NCBI RefSeq assembly: GCF_949628215.1
Contig: NC_134278.1
Span: 106,559,277-106,623,276 of the forward strand
Origin: Phalacrocorax aristotelis
Taxonomy: Eukaryota > Chordata > Aves > Suliformes > Phalacrocoracidae
Length of the DNA: 64,000 nucleotides
Reading direction: 5' to 3'
Positions 25,901-35,100 of this stretch are shown here, one piece after another. Numbering within the stretch: the stretch's first letter is position 1; each line of letters starts with the position of its first letter. The notes under the pieces were generated by a model. That model was not told the origin of the DNA. It ran no database searches and worked only from the letters and a program-made list of their open reading frames with translations. Both the position numbers and the translations under genes were made by a program.

Positions 25901-28601
25901 CCATTTCTTTTAAGGGGGTTAAAAAAACCAGCAAGCAAAGTTGTTTTGGTTTAACCCCAGCCAAAACCAGCACAAAAGTACTGTAAAGAACCACACATTC
26001 TAATGTAGGGTAAACCCTCAAAAAAGGCATTAAAACAATTCCAAGAAGAAACAGCATTAAAGTCAGTTCATTAGAGATAGTGCCTATGTCCATATATACA
26101 AACCTAGAAGTATGATGGAGTGTCCATTACATTATTCGGTCCAAAAAATAAAAAGTAATCTAAGTGTAGGTGAGAAATGATGCCTCAAGACTTGTCAGAA
26201 AAAAAAAACAACCAACCAAATGAACAAAAAACCAAACAAATGAAAGCATGAGATCTTGCAAAGATCTCCTCAGACAACTAATCTGCTTACATGGCAAGTA
26301 TGTACTGTACTTTTACACTTTATGCATTTTTTTTAGCTTTTATAAGACTTAGGCATTCCAAAAAAAAGTTACTATCTTCTTGCCCTAACAATCAAAACAG
26401 AGACGTTTAGAAGAACAATACTATACATTACAACTCTTACACAAGACTTCAAAGAAAGACTTCCATCATTAAGGAAACAATAAAGTAGTTATTGGGGATA
26501 GGAGCACCAGTCAAATTCCAGCCCCCAGGAACATTCTGGAGCTCTAAAAAGCCTGGTTATAAGACAGCATAAAATTAGTTCTGTAGTTACAAATACTATT
26601 GCATATATAGTTTACAAAATTGAAACCACAGAACCTCAGTTGTCCTACAAGGGGTGAAGAGTTCTTTTAATCAGAAGAAAAACAAACATGATGTGTTTTT
26701 CTAATTTAAGTGGCCTGTAGGAAAAACAAGCCCAGGCTGCACGTTAGTAATTATCATTTTTATTTGTGTTTATTTTTATGTAGGCAATATGAAAATGAAG
26801 GGTATAAATGGTTAGCCTTATTAACAAAGAGGCCTAGACTACACACTCCTTCCTAGGGGAAAGGGATTCCCTTATGCCAAGATCACACATCCGTTTAATC
26901 CCACCCCTCCCCCTTTCTTTTCCCCGGCCTTTTCTTTGGCCTGTGGGGACTTGTGCCCATCAAGAGGGGCTCGCTCCAGTTTTAGGAGGCACTATGTGAG
27001 AAGCTCTGGCCCAATCCTCTTCCGGTAGGAAATCATCTGACACCAATGGAGCCTGTTTGGAGAACAGGAAAGTAGATAGGCTTCATCTGACCACTACAGC
27101 AAAACTGATAAACGCTCCTACAGTCTCGCTGCTCAGCGTAGTAACGCAAGATAGCATTCTAGTGATTAACTTGCTAAAACCGAGGCTATGCAAGCGTATT
27201 CCTCGGGGCGGGGCTGGGGGGGTAGGGGGGGGAGGTGAGGAAGGCGGAGGAGAGCAGCTCAGCCTGCAACAGCGGGGCTACCAGGGCTAGTACAGCACAC
27301 AAAACCAGGGGCTGGAGTTTCCCACCAAGAGCATCTTCCACCCAGCGCCCCCACCACGCAGCCAGGTCTGCTCTGCTTCCGGCAGGGCACATCACTTCCC
27401 ACCCCTGCCCGACAACATCCATCACCCCTCCCCGAATATTTTAAAATCACCTCGTTAATATGAGTTACGGTTTTAGGAGGGAAAAAAATTATTTAAAAAA
27501 AAAAAGAGCATCCAACCTTTTTCTGCCTCACCGCCTCCCGCCGGATCCACATAATACGGCTGATAACGAAGTGAGTGCTCCCCAATGCGAAGCCCCCCCC
27601 GCCCCGAGCGCACCGAGAGCAGATGCTGCCCCCGCCAGCCTCCCGCCGCCGCCGCCACCCCATCGTCGGCACAAAGGCTCAAAAGCAAAATAAATACAGC
27701 CCCACCGCCACCGGGAGAGCACCGAAGCGAGCCGAGCCCACCCCGGCACCAAACCCGCCCCCCACCCCCACCCCCCCGGCCTCGGGAACGGCGGCGGCGG
27801 CGAGATGTCAGGTTACAGCGGAAAAGCCATTTACCGGGCTCGAAGTCAGGAATGCGCGCCTGGTATTCCGCTCCGACCCTCATTCCTACATCTGCAAGGC
27901 AAAGGGGGGGAAGGGGGAGGAAAGAGAAATTAACGGCTTGGCTGTCCCCGGGCGGGCGGGCGCCGTCCCAGGCTACCGCCGTGTGGCGGGCGGGTAGGCT
28001 GGCGGACGCGCCGCCCGGGAGCCCCCGCCGCCTCGCCGCGGAATAAGCCACCTCCCCCCCCGCCACCCCGCCCGCTGCCGCCGCGGATTAAGCCCCGACG
28101 ACCGCCGGGGAGGGGGCCGGAGGGGGAAGGGGGAGTTTATTTCAGCGGAACAATGGGGACGACGGCGGCGGCTCCCGGGAGACACTCCCCATCGTTAAGC
28201 GCCGCGGGGCCGGCCGGCAGCCGCGGGGCCGCGCTGCGCGCTCCCGTGCCCCCCCTCCCCTCCCCTCCCCTCCCCTCACACACGCGGTCCGGCCCGCCGC
28301 AGTACGGACGCGCAGCCGGGGGGTAACGGCGGCCCCGCCACCGGGAAGGGGGAGGCGGCTCGGCTCAGCACGGCTCGGCGTCCCTCCCGCCGCCTCCGCC
28401 GCTACCCCCCTCCCCCAGCTAGCGGGGCGGCCCCGGGGCCGGCCCCAGGCTCGCACCGTGCTCGTCGCCACTGTCACCGCCGCCGCTCTCCGGCTCCGAG
28501 TAGTGCCCGTTGGAGGGGGAGCTGCTGCTCTTGGTGCCGTTGGGGGCTGCCCGGCTCTTACCCCCCAAGAGCTCCGCTCCCTTCTCCATCATGCCCGGCA
28601 T
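4560..28601 (-). CDS. RCOR3: REST corepressor 3, 12 coding exons (whole gene span)
   Basis: CoREST-family nuclear corepressor. The family scaffolds LSD1/KDM1A and HDAC1/2 and links them to nucleosomes and REST-type repressors. Coding exons, minus strand, in order: 28457-28601, 27835-27891, 21857-21934, 20249-20301, 18358-18519, 17982-18106, 16506-16584, 13597-13815, 11837-11914, 10999-11056, 5346-5587, 4560-4904. They sum to 1641 nt, 546 residues plus TGA. Every intron is GT-AG and every phase matches. Visible domains: ELM2 about residues 52-135, SANT1 about 137-187 (EWTVEDK start), acidic stretch 206-225, LSD1-binding linker about 234-332, SANT2 about 338-388 (ARWTTEEQ start), proline-rich tail from about 433. 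The start is the MPGMMEKG N-terminus typical of RCOR3. RCOR1 and RCOR2 differ in this N-terminus and in the C-terminal proline-rich tail, so RCOR3 is the call. I see no frameshift or internal stop. The domain functions are family knowledge; the exon map is read from the sequence. Confidence 0.96.
4905..5345 (-). other. RCOR3: RCOR3 intron 11
   Basis: 441 bp, GTGTGT...TTTGTGCAG. Nothing else is recognised. Confidence 0.9.
5346..5587 (-). CDS. RCOR3: RCOR3 coding exon 11 (SANT2 and acidic tail)
   Basis: 242 nt, phase 1 to phase 0. Encodes SANT2 helices 2 and 3 ([36 protein letters not shown]) and then a Ser/Thr/acidic stretch ending STDEEDE. Acceptor TTCCAG, donor GTGTGT. If the donor is not used, the frame runs seven more codons (VCFVYQK) to a stop. 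Confidence 0.96.
5588..10998 (-). other. RCOR3: RCOR3 intron 10
   Basis: 5.4 kb, donor GTATGT, acceptor TTCCAG. AT-rich. It holds the imperfect TTATATTTTCTTAAA repeats at about 10251-10330. The small open frames show no protein resemblance I recognise. Confidence 0.9.
10251..10330 (+). repeat. Imperfect AT-rich tandem repeat
   Basis: Three to four diverged copies of a unit near TTATATTTTCTTAAA, inside RCOR3 intron 10. Confidence 0.6.
10999..11056 (-). CDS. RCOR3: RCOR3 coding exon 10 (SANT2 start)
   Basis: 58 nt, phase 0 to phase 1. Encodes [19 protein letters not shown] with the first conserved Trp of SANT2. Acceptor AATAG, donor GTATGT. Confidence 0.96.
11057..11836 (-). other. RCOR3: RCOR3 intron 9
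   Basis: 780 bp, GTAAAT...AATAG. Nothing else is recognised. Confidence 0.9.
11837..11914 (-). CDS. RCOR3: RCOR3 coding exon 9 (linker helix)
   Basis: 78 nt, 26 codons, phase 0. Encodes [20 protein letters not shown] and EFKPPE, the C-terminal part of the linker helix before SANT2. Acceptor ACCAAG, donor GTAAAT. Confidence 0.96.
11915..13596 (-). other. RCOR3: RCOR3 intron 8
   Basis: 1.7 kb, GTACCA...ACCAAG. It contains a 23-base A run (12655-12677) followed by GA repeats. No coding sequence is recognised. Confidence 0.9.
12655..12685 (+). repeat. Poly(A)/(GA) simple repeat
   Basis: Twenty-three A residues followed by a short GA run. No retrotransposon body is visible next to it. Confidence 0.9.
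13597..13815 (-). CDS. RCOR3: RCOR3 coding exon 8 (LSD1-binding linker)
   Basis: 219 nt, 73 codons, phase 0. Encodes [20 protein letters not shown], a basic His/Arg/Lys-rich stretch, [20 protein letters not shown], and the helix ending LISLKRQ. In CoREST this region forms the long helix that docks on the LSD1 tower domain. Acceptor TTAAAG, donor GTACCA. Confidence 0.97.
13816..16505 (-). other. RCOR3: RCOR3 intron 7
   Basis: 2.7 kb, GTAACA...TTAAAG. It has a short AT dinucleotide run near 14153-14164. The 123-codon open frame around 14263-14634 shows no recognisable domain and I do not call it a gene. Confidence 0.9.
16506..16584 (-). CDS. RCOR3: RCOR3 coding exon 7 (acidic linker)
   Basis: 79 nt, phase 2 to phase 0. 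Encodes an Asp/Glu-rich segment ([18 protein letters not shown]) followed by KKEAKKE. Acceptor CCTCAG, donor GTAACA. Probably a flexible link between SANT1 and the LSD1-binding linker. Confidence 0.95.
16585..17981 (-). other. RCOR3: RCOR3 intron 6
   Basis: 1.4 kb, GTAAGT...CCTCAG. Nothing else is recognised. Confidence 0.9.
17982..18106 (-). CDS. RCOR3: RCOR3 coding exon 6 (SANT1 end)
   Basis: 125 nt, phase 0 to phase 2. Encodes the third SANT1 helix ([18 protein letters not shown]) and a basic tail, [18 protein letters not shown]. Acceptor CTAG, donor GTAAGT. The intron between exons 5 and 6 is only 251 bp. Confidence 0.97.
18358..18519 (-). CDS. RCOR3: RCOR3 coding exon 5 (ELM2 end, SANT1 start)
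   Basis: 162 nt, 54 codons, phase 0. Encodes [19 protein letters not shown], then the first helices of SANT1 starting at the conserved Trp of [16 protein letters not shown]. Donor GTAAAG after the final Met. Confidence 0.97.
18520..20248 (-). other. RCOR3: RCOR3 intron 4
   Basis: 1.7 kb, GTAAGT...CAAAG. Nothing else is recognised. Confidence 0.9.
20249..20301 (-). CDS. RCOR3: RCOR3 coding exon 4 (ELM2)
   Basis: 53 nt, phase 1 to phase 0. Encodes [17 protein letters not shown], the helical part of ELM2. Acceptor TTACAG, donor GTAAGT. Confidence 0.96.
20302..21856 (-). other. RCOR3: RCOR3 intron 3
   Basis: 1.6 kb, GTAAGT...TTACAG. A 117-codon plus-strand open frame (20356-20709) has no recognisable content. 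Confidence 0.9.
21857..21934 (-). CDS. RCOR3: RCOR3 coding exon 3 (ELM2)
   Basis: 78 nt, phase 1 to phase 1. Encodes the ELM2 core with the motif [16 protein letters not shown]. Acceptor TTACAG, donor GTAAGT. It ends with a lone T that joins TG of exon 4 to make the expected Leu. Confidence 0.96.
22530..22564 (+). repeat. Tandem G/T unit, possible G-quadruplex
   Basis: Two near-identical 18-bp copies of TTGGGTTTTTTTGGGGGG. The four G tracts with loops of 7, 2 and 7 bases meet the usual G-quadruplex pattern on the plus strand, the template strand of RCOR3. Confidence 0.75.
24148..24160 (+). repeat. Poly(C) run
   Basis: Thirteen consecutive C residues in RCOR3 intron 2. Length is prone to sequencing error. 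Confidence 0.9.
24759..24789 (+). repeat. TAAA-type tetranucleotide repeat
   Basis: Imperfect AAAT/AAGT/AAAC units followed by a C-rich stretch. Confidence 0.8.
27835..27891 (-). CDS. RCOR3: RCOR3 coding exon 2 (start of ELM2)
   Basis: 57 nt, phase 1 to phase 1. Encodes [18 protein letters not shown], the N-terminal edge of the ELM2 domain that recruits HDAC1/2 in this family. Acceptor TTGCAG, donor GTAAAT. The split codon from exon 1 gives Asp, as in other CoREST proteins. Confidence 0.95.
27892..28456 (-). other. RCOR3: RCOR3 intron 1
   Basis: 565 bp, donor GTGCGAG, acceptor TTGCAG, wholly within the CpG island. It includes the CCCCT repeat at 28249-28277. Confidence 0.9.
28249..28277 (-). 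repeat. (GGGGA)n run, possible G-quadruplex in RCOR3 pre-mRNA
   Basis: About five CCCCT units on the plus strand, hence GGGGA units on the RCOR3 sense strand, about 180 bp after the exon 1 donor. The pattern would allow a G-quadruplex in DNA or nascent RNA. Confidence 0.7.
28457..28601 (-). CDS. RCOR3: RCOR3 coding exon 1
   Basis: Encodes residues 1-48 plus the first base of codon 49. It starts [14 protein letters not shown] and ends in a Ser/Glu/Asp-rich run ([14 protein letters not shown]). The donor GTGCGAG follows directly, phase 1. The exon lies inside the CpG island. The N-terminal part is low complexity and more variable than the rest of the protein. Confidence 0.93.
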
Positions 28602-28612
28602 ATCAGGGCTTT

Positions 28613-28626
28613 GGGGGGGGGGGGGG
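28613..28626 (-). repeat. C14 run in the RCOR3 5' leader
   Basis: Fourteen G residues on the plus strand, read as C14 on the RCOR3 sense strand, ending 11 nt before the start codon. Length may be uncertain. Confidence 0.85.
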
Positions 28627-28662
28627 AGAGCGGCGGCAGAGCGGGCTGCCGAGGGGGGGAAG

Positions 28663-28680
28663 TTAATACGGAGCCGCCAT
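28663..28680 (-). promoter_or_regulatory. Short upstream ORF overlapping a YY1-like site, RCOR3 5' leader
   Basis: The minus strand reads AACATGGCGGC at 28673-28683, close to the YY1 consensus. The same ATG opens a five-codon upstream frame (MAAPY, stop at 28663-28665), 62 bases before the main ATG. It is in the mRNA only if transcription starts above 28680. Confidence 0.45.
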
Positions 28681-29340
28681 GTTGCCCCCTCCCCGCCCCC
28701 CCCTCGGGCCGCCGCGGCGCCGGCACCTCCTCCCCCCCCTCACACCGCCCCGCGCTCCCCCTCCCCCTCAGCCGCTCAGCCCCCGGGAATCCCTCCGCGC
28801 CGGCCCGGCCGGATCTACCCGAGGGGGCGGGGATGCCGGCGGAGCCCCGGCGGTGCAGGCGGGAGGTTTCTGCTCCCCGCGTTGTATCGGGGACTCGCCG
28901 TCACGCCGCGGGGCTCCCTTGGCGGGCGGAGGCGGGAGGGGAGAGAGAGGGGACTATTTCCCCCCGGCGGCGCAGGGATGCCGGCGGGGAGGGGCGGAAA
29001 TGTGTCCCGCGGGGAGGGGCGGGAGGTGCCGCGGCCGTGGCGTGGGGGTGGTGTGGGAGAGAAGGGGGCGCGGGTCGGGGGCCCGACCGGGGGACAGCGG
29101 AGTGGGGCCTGTGGGGAGCGGCCGCCGGCGGGGCCGGGGGGCGGGCATCTCGCGGGGCGGGTTTCGGCGGCCACAGCCGGTGGCGGCCGCCGGCGAGGGC
29201 CGGGGCGGTGCGCGGTCTCCTCGGGCCGGCAGGGCGGCCTTCCCGGCCGCGGCTCCTGGGGAGGTTTCAGACCAGGGTCACGTCAGGTGGAGGGGATTAA
29301 GGGCACCGGGAAGCCGGCCCCAGAAACGGGCAGCGTTGCG

Positions 29341-31729
29341 GGTAGTTCGAGGCGCTGTGAAGCGTGTGTGCAGTGGTGCTGGCTTGTCTTTCTAAACGCA
29401 CAGAATTATCTTTTTCTATTTATTTAGCATAATTCCAGTGTGTTACCAAGTGCTCAGGTGTCATCATCCAGTTAATATAAAAATATCCTCGTTTTAAGAG
29501 GGGAAAAAAAAAAAACATTGAGACTGGCTCCGGGTAGAGGCTGAGCTACAATACGGTAACAGTCTTGTTACTTCATCTAGAGATCAGTTTGTCTGGCTTA
29601 TATCCATGCACATATATCTAATGTAATTGTGGCTATACTTGAAATATGTGTTAAAGGTATTTTTAATAATGCAGCGATAACTTGGCAGGCTGATTTCCTG
29701 ATGTAGGAAAAAAAGTATGAACTTAACTGTTAAACATTGCCATATATTGTAGTCAAGTCTCATTTTCCAACTAAGACTATCTGACACAATCCATTATACT
29801 TTGTCACATCTCAGCTATTCTTCCCAGATTTTGCCCTGGCAGCTGCTGCCCCAAGTTGGTTGACTGATTTAAGAGCGCTAGCTAGAATGGTATAGCTGCT
29901 TTCTTAGAGTGAGATTAAGGAAAGATGACTACTTGTGTCCCGTCTTCTGACTACCAAGTGTCCCTAACACTTTACAGTAGGGCTGTAACACAATGTAGTT
30001 TGCCATGCTTGCAGGGTGCTCTTGTTTGATACTTGCCTCAAAATCAGCCCAATATGGTCGAATTCTATAATTTTGAAAAACCTCTGATTTATGTGTGCCT
30101 CTTAGAATATGGTGGGAAAATATCAAGATTCTTGCTGCTCTGGGAATATTGTGGTCTTTGAAGAACTGTTTTTGAGACAGCTTTCGTCAGCTGACCATCA
30201 AAAATGGGAGAAAACAAGCTCTGACTCCTGTATGTTTGCTGTTCTCTCTCCCCAAGAATTGGAAAAAAAGATGAGTGAGGAGAAGGTAGACACAAAGGTG
30301 GTTGACTACCTGCAAGTGCCTCAACAATTGAGGGGAAAAAAGCTGCAATGTGATCTCACATTTTAATGTACACAAAAGAATTCACGTAAGAGAAAGCACT
30401 CACAAATACCAGAAGCACAGGAAAATCTTCAACCAAGGTTTGCACTTTTTAGATTCAAAATCAATAAGAAAAACTTGCAGGAAATTGGGCATTTCTATTT
30501 TAGTTCTCATAAAACTGAGTGTTTGAGGATTTTTAGCTTTCTAAGGATGTGAGGTTTGGGCACATTTGCAGCATTGTGACTCTGTATGTCTGCCAGTTCT
30601 TTACTGATAAAGCCAAAGCCACTGGACATTTTAACAAGCTGTTACATCTTTCAGGAATACCAACTTGTTACAAGTGTTGTGAAGGTAATCACCTGAAAAG
30701 AAGAAAGATTCCTTGTCAGTATGGCTGGGAGGAAAGTTGTCTTAAGAGTGTGCCCCTTTTAGTTTGTTATTTGTCTGGCTACTGTTAAAACTGCATTTTA
30801 GAGGCTATGTTAAAAGAACATAGGCTCACTAAGTCAAGGACTTAAGTATTGCCAAATGTATGTAGTGATTTTTTCCCCCATGTAATCTTAAAAGTTGGAT
30901 TGCCTTGGAATATGCCTTCTCGTGTACAGAAGTCTTCCTTTTCTAAAAATGTTTTTCTCCAACTCCTCCCCCTGTTCCTCTGTCACATTCACTATCCGGG
31001 TGCTCACAGATTAGACTGTAGTTTGTGAGATTAGTCCTGCATCTGTTGTAGATAATATATATAAGGAATTAGCTTAGACTAATATTACCATATGTATCCT
31101 TATTCTTAATTTTTCTATCTAAGGGTAAGCCATAGAGGATAGCAGTGTAACCAATGCCTTCAGAAGGTATGACTTGGGCCAGTCTAAAGATTCTTTTTGT
31201 GAGCCTGCCAGTTTTTCATTCTTCTTAAAACTTACTTCCCAAAGTCATAGTTTTGGGGGAAAGGTTGTATCTGGGCAGGAGGGGAGGGATTGCTGGAGTG
31301 CAAAGAAGATTGCGACAGAGAGGAAGGGGATTAAGGAATGGAGAGGTTGCAGACAAGGAAGGTGAAGCTGTTGCTTCTGCCTTTTGACAGAGTTGCTGCA
31401 AGGTTTTAGTAGAAATAGAAGCTCAAAGGGAAAGAGCTTTCACTGTCCATGAATTAACTGAGCTTCGAACACATGTGGCTTCTGGGGGTGCTCCACGTGG
31501 TTTGAGACCTCTTGCAATTATCTTTGTGAGAGCAGGTTCTTGGAATTCATTGCTTAAAATTAGGCTCTTAGACTGTGGATGTCTGCAATTCGTTATTACT
31601 ACCTTGCAGTGAGGATTAACGATAGTATTAACAGTTGAGTGGTGAGCTATGGGAAAGCAAAAACTGTTCATTCAGAACAAGATAATTTCTTAAAATACTA
31701 GATGGTTCCACATGCCTGTATTACTATAG
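29341..31729. other. Intergenic DNA between RCOR3 and KCNH1, first part
   Basis: AT-rich, no functional gene recognised. It contains the zinc-finger remnant described separately. Confidence 0.6.
30332..30715 (+). pseudogene. Decayed C2H2 zinc-finger sequence
   Basis: At 30356-30454 the plus strand reads SHFNVHKRIH, then VRESTHKY, then QKHRKIFNQGLHFLD. The HKRIH to KY spacing equals a standard HTGEKPYKC zinc-finger linker, followed by the K-x-F spacing of the next finger, with the zinc-binding Cys replaced by Tyr and His. GEKSC appears in the same frame at 30332-30346. A further block at 30591-30715 reads FTDKAKATGHFNKLLHLSG, then CYKCCEGNHLKRRKI, again finger-like but missing key His. Stops and frame changes separate the pieces. 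It is probably a dead zinc-finger gene or retrocopy; the parent is not identified. Confidence 0.55.
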
Positions 31730-32170
31730 AAGCATTTAAGTTTGAAAAGACCTTTAAGATCACCAAGTCCACCTGTAAACCATGTCCCTAGACACCACAT
31801 CTACATGTCTTTTAGATACCTCCAGGGATGGTGTCTCCACCACTTCCTGGGCAGCCTGTTCCAGTGCTTGATAACCCTTTTGGTAAAGAAATTTTTCCTA
31901 ACACCCAGTCTAAACCTCCCCTGGCACAACTTGAGGCCCTTTCTTCTTGTCCTCTCACTTGTTACTTGGGAGAAGAGAGACCCCCGCCTCTCCACAACCT
32001 CCTTTCAGGTAGTTGTAGAGAGCGATAAGGTCTCCCCTCAGCCTCCTCCAGGCTAAACAACCCCAATTCCCTCAGCCGCTCCTCATAAGACTTGTGCTCC
32101 AGACCGTTCACCAGCTTCATTGCTCTTCTTTAAATGCACTTCAACACCTCAAATGTCTTTCTTGTCTGTT
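31730..32170 (-). mobile_element. CR1 LINE 3' part
   Basis: The plus strand shows the reverse complement of a CR1 3' end (GATCACCAAGTCCACC, CCAGGGATGGTGTCTCCACC, GATAAGGTCTCCCCTCAGCC). On the minus strand an open stretch at 31801-31995 reads the C-terminus of the CR1 ORF2 ([37 protein letters not shown]). The 3' octamer tail is lost. Element sense is minus. Confidence 0.9.
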
Positions 32171-35100
32171 ATGTCCATCTTGCCTATGAAATTGCTAACT
32201 CATGAAAAGTACTGCAGATCACATGCTTGGTCTTTTTGTCTTACGGTGAGTGTTTTAGACTTTCTGGGTTTTTTTTGGAAAGAGTGTTTTGGCAGTTCCT
32301 TGGCTTGGGAATGTCACTTTATACCATTTAAAATCTGTGTCTTTTTAGATCTTTTTAAAAGCAGGTCAAATCAATTTGTGTTGCTTCTTCAGCAAAATTA
32401 CAAGTGTATAATGTGTGTTGTGTAAAACAGAAAACAGGATGACCATGAACTCTTCTGGCAATATCCAGCCTGGAAACTTGTGCTTTAATGTGAAGATTTA
32501 TAATTCCCTTTGGTATGAATGTTTCATAAAGACAAGTATGCTCTTTGTCTTCCTAAACACATTAAGAAAAGCATGGCTGGAATCAAGGTAATTTCAGATA
32601 AATTACACTGCTTGGAGTCTGTTCACTCCTCTGCTGGAAAATATATAGGTGTCGTCTGTCAAGTACTGTGTTTCTTTTATATTAAACACAGCTCAGCCTG
32701 CTGGGTGGTAAGTGGGAGGCTTAGAGTGGACAGGGTGAGATTTACTGATGGTGGTTGCTCTGTTCCAGGCAACATTCTCGAATTTTCCAAAGGGCTCCAT
32801 GTTTTTAGTGAACCAGTGGAAGATGATGGAAGCTATGAGTTTTCTACAGCCCTGGAAAATCAGGCCATTGGTCTCAAGATTGGCACTTGTTAGTATTTCT
32901 GAATTCTAGTATTAATGTTTTATTAAGGCAGAAAACAGTAAAAATTTGTTTTATAGCTGGTCAGTGAAATGCAACAATAAAACATTCCCTGACTTGCTGC
33001 TGTTCATATGCCCTGACTGAGATTTGAGATTTTTTTCTTTGATTTATTTTTGTAGCACTGTCTTCCCGTTTGAGGCTTCGAGAGCTATCTGCTCTCCAAA
33101 TCTGAACAGAATTCTTCTGCAATTTAGTTAGCATCATAGAGTATAGACTGTGTGTATAAGGACAGTCAGTAACTAACTCTTGGGATATGGGGAAAATCAT
33201 GTTGTAGTTTCTTTGAGAAGTTTAAGGATTTCAGCAGTTGTGAACACTTTCCTGTTGTTGTTTCACCTGCCACCAGCTGATCAAATCATACTCTTCTGAA
33301 ACCTTTGCCAAAATTTGAGACTTAGGCTGTGTTGTACAGTGTTGGTGGTTGATATGTTGAATGAAACAGCGGATGTTAGGACTTGGCATACTGTTAAAAA
33401 TAGTATTTTGAAATGGTTTGTTGCACTGTAGGAAGGCTTATCCAAGAGCTAGCATAATGGGTAGTACTAACATTCATCTTGTTCAGTACTTTGATCCTGA
33501 CAGTTATGAACAGCAAAGTCTATGGAGGAACTTATTTTGGGGCAGATGCAATAGTCTCCATTCTCTCTTGGCAAGAAGCCTGTTCTTGGTCTTCTAAAGA
33601 TTTATTGAAGCTATAAAGTGTAAAGCTTGGTATCTTTTGAAAAAAAAATTATAATTTTGATTCTTCTAGATGTGTTAAGAAAATATCTGTTCCACCTTTA
33701 CTTATTTGGAGATTGTTGTTTCAGTGACTTTCTATAGCAGTGAGTTCTACTTACACTGTATGACAATTTTTTTTTCTTTTGAAAGAAAAATGAAAAATTT
33801 TCCAAACTTTCAAAATTTTTCTTGACGGGAGGGACAGGTGTTCCTGATCAGCCCTTTCAGTCTCATTATTTCATTTCTCTACATTTAACCTGACTATCTG
33901 GTAAGCTGTACTGTTTACAGAAAGTAAAGAGCGTTCTGCGTCCAGTTGATTATCATGACACTCTGTGGGAAAAGCCTGAGTTTAGCTGGCTTAACCTTAT
34001 GTTATATAGGCAACTCGGGGCAGTAGGTTATTTCAGAAAGTCACTTTACAGACATCATTTAACTACTTGCATTTTTTCTTAACCTCTTCAAAGTAAATTT
34101 TGGCAACAGCTGGTAGTATGTCTTTGAATCAGAACATTGGCACTCAGTATTGTCTGTGAATAATCTCAGTCTGTGTATGAATAGCTCAAGTATGTGGCTG
34201 AAATGGCAGCATGTCTCTACAGATAATTGGGTTTAGGGCCAGTTGTCTCCCACAGGAAAAAAAAAAGGCATTGGTAAACTGGGGTGCTTTTACTTTGTCC
34301 TGTTCTACTTTTGCATACAGTTACCTAAACTGTTTTTCATAGGACTGTTCAGTGGAAAGCAGATCTCATCTAATTGATACTTAGAGCTGTTAGACTTCCA
34401 TAAGAAATGTAATTTTCCTGCGTGGCATCTGGGTTTTTTGTGGGTTGGTTTGTTTGTTGCTTTGTTTTGTTTTTAAACGCAAAGCAAGTGCTTTGGTTTT
34501 ATGCACTTAGTGAAATGTGTGCTAAACTTATGCTCTATTCTTTCTTGCCAGGTTGTCCATTGCTGTTGTACCTGAAGAGGTGACCATTTGCTGTGAGTCA
34601 ATGACATTTATGCTCCCTCCTATTTTTTCTCCACCCTTTCCTTCTGTGAAGTACGTTATGAAAGGAATGTACTGTGCAAGATTTTCTTGCAGTTAATAAT
34701 ACCAAAATTCCCTTTCTCGAGAGAAATGTCCTTTAACACATATCAGAGCATAATTTTTTTATTCTGGTATGTTACTGTATTGTGTTGTTAATCCTGAAAC
34801 AGAGGGAAGCTTGCTCCAAACAGTTTACTGTTTAATGAGGATCCAGTCAGTGTGTGTAACCAACATCAAGAAAACAAGGGGGAGTAAGGGAAACATCAGT
34901 AATATGTTGATGTGAACAAACCAAGGTAAAATTACTGTAACCTTGCACTGCCCATCCATTTAAGACACAGTGTTGTTGTACAATTGATCTTGAGGGATTT
35001 TAAAGAACGGAAGGTAGTAGTGTTAAGAACCTCATTTGAGGAAGAACTTTGCATGTGAAAAAAGTATAGAGTGGTGTAGTAACCAGTAGTGGCAGCTTGT

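Larger units (their letters stand above)
21935..27834 (-). other. RCOR3: RCOR3 intron 2
   Basis: 5.9 kb, GTAAAT...TTACAG. It holds simple sequence only: a duplicated GT-rich unit (22530-22564), a 13-base C run (24148-24160) and a TAAA-type run (about 24759-24789). Base composition rises to GC-rich from about 27180 as the CpG island begins. Confidence 0.9.
27540..29340. promoter_or_regulatory. CpG island covering the RCOR3 promoter, exon 1 and exon 2
   Basis: Very GC-rich DNA dense in CG dinucleotides, flanked on both sides by AT-rich sequence. It covers RCOR3 exons 1 and 2, intron 1 and about 0.7 kb upstream of the ATG. I see no TATA box. The transcription start is not defined. Long open frames on both strands here arise from stop-poor GC-rich composition. 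Confidence 0.85.

Noticed and set aside
27473-29427. Many long open frames on both strands in the RCOR3 CpG island, up to about 300 codons
   Set aside because: Stop-poor GC-rich DNA gives them by chance. Only the frames matching RCOR3 exons 1 and 2 have protein support.
32519-32893. 124-codon plus-strand open frame
   Set aside because: No recognised domain, no splice or promoter context; chance is likely.
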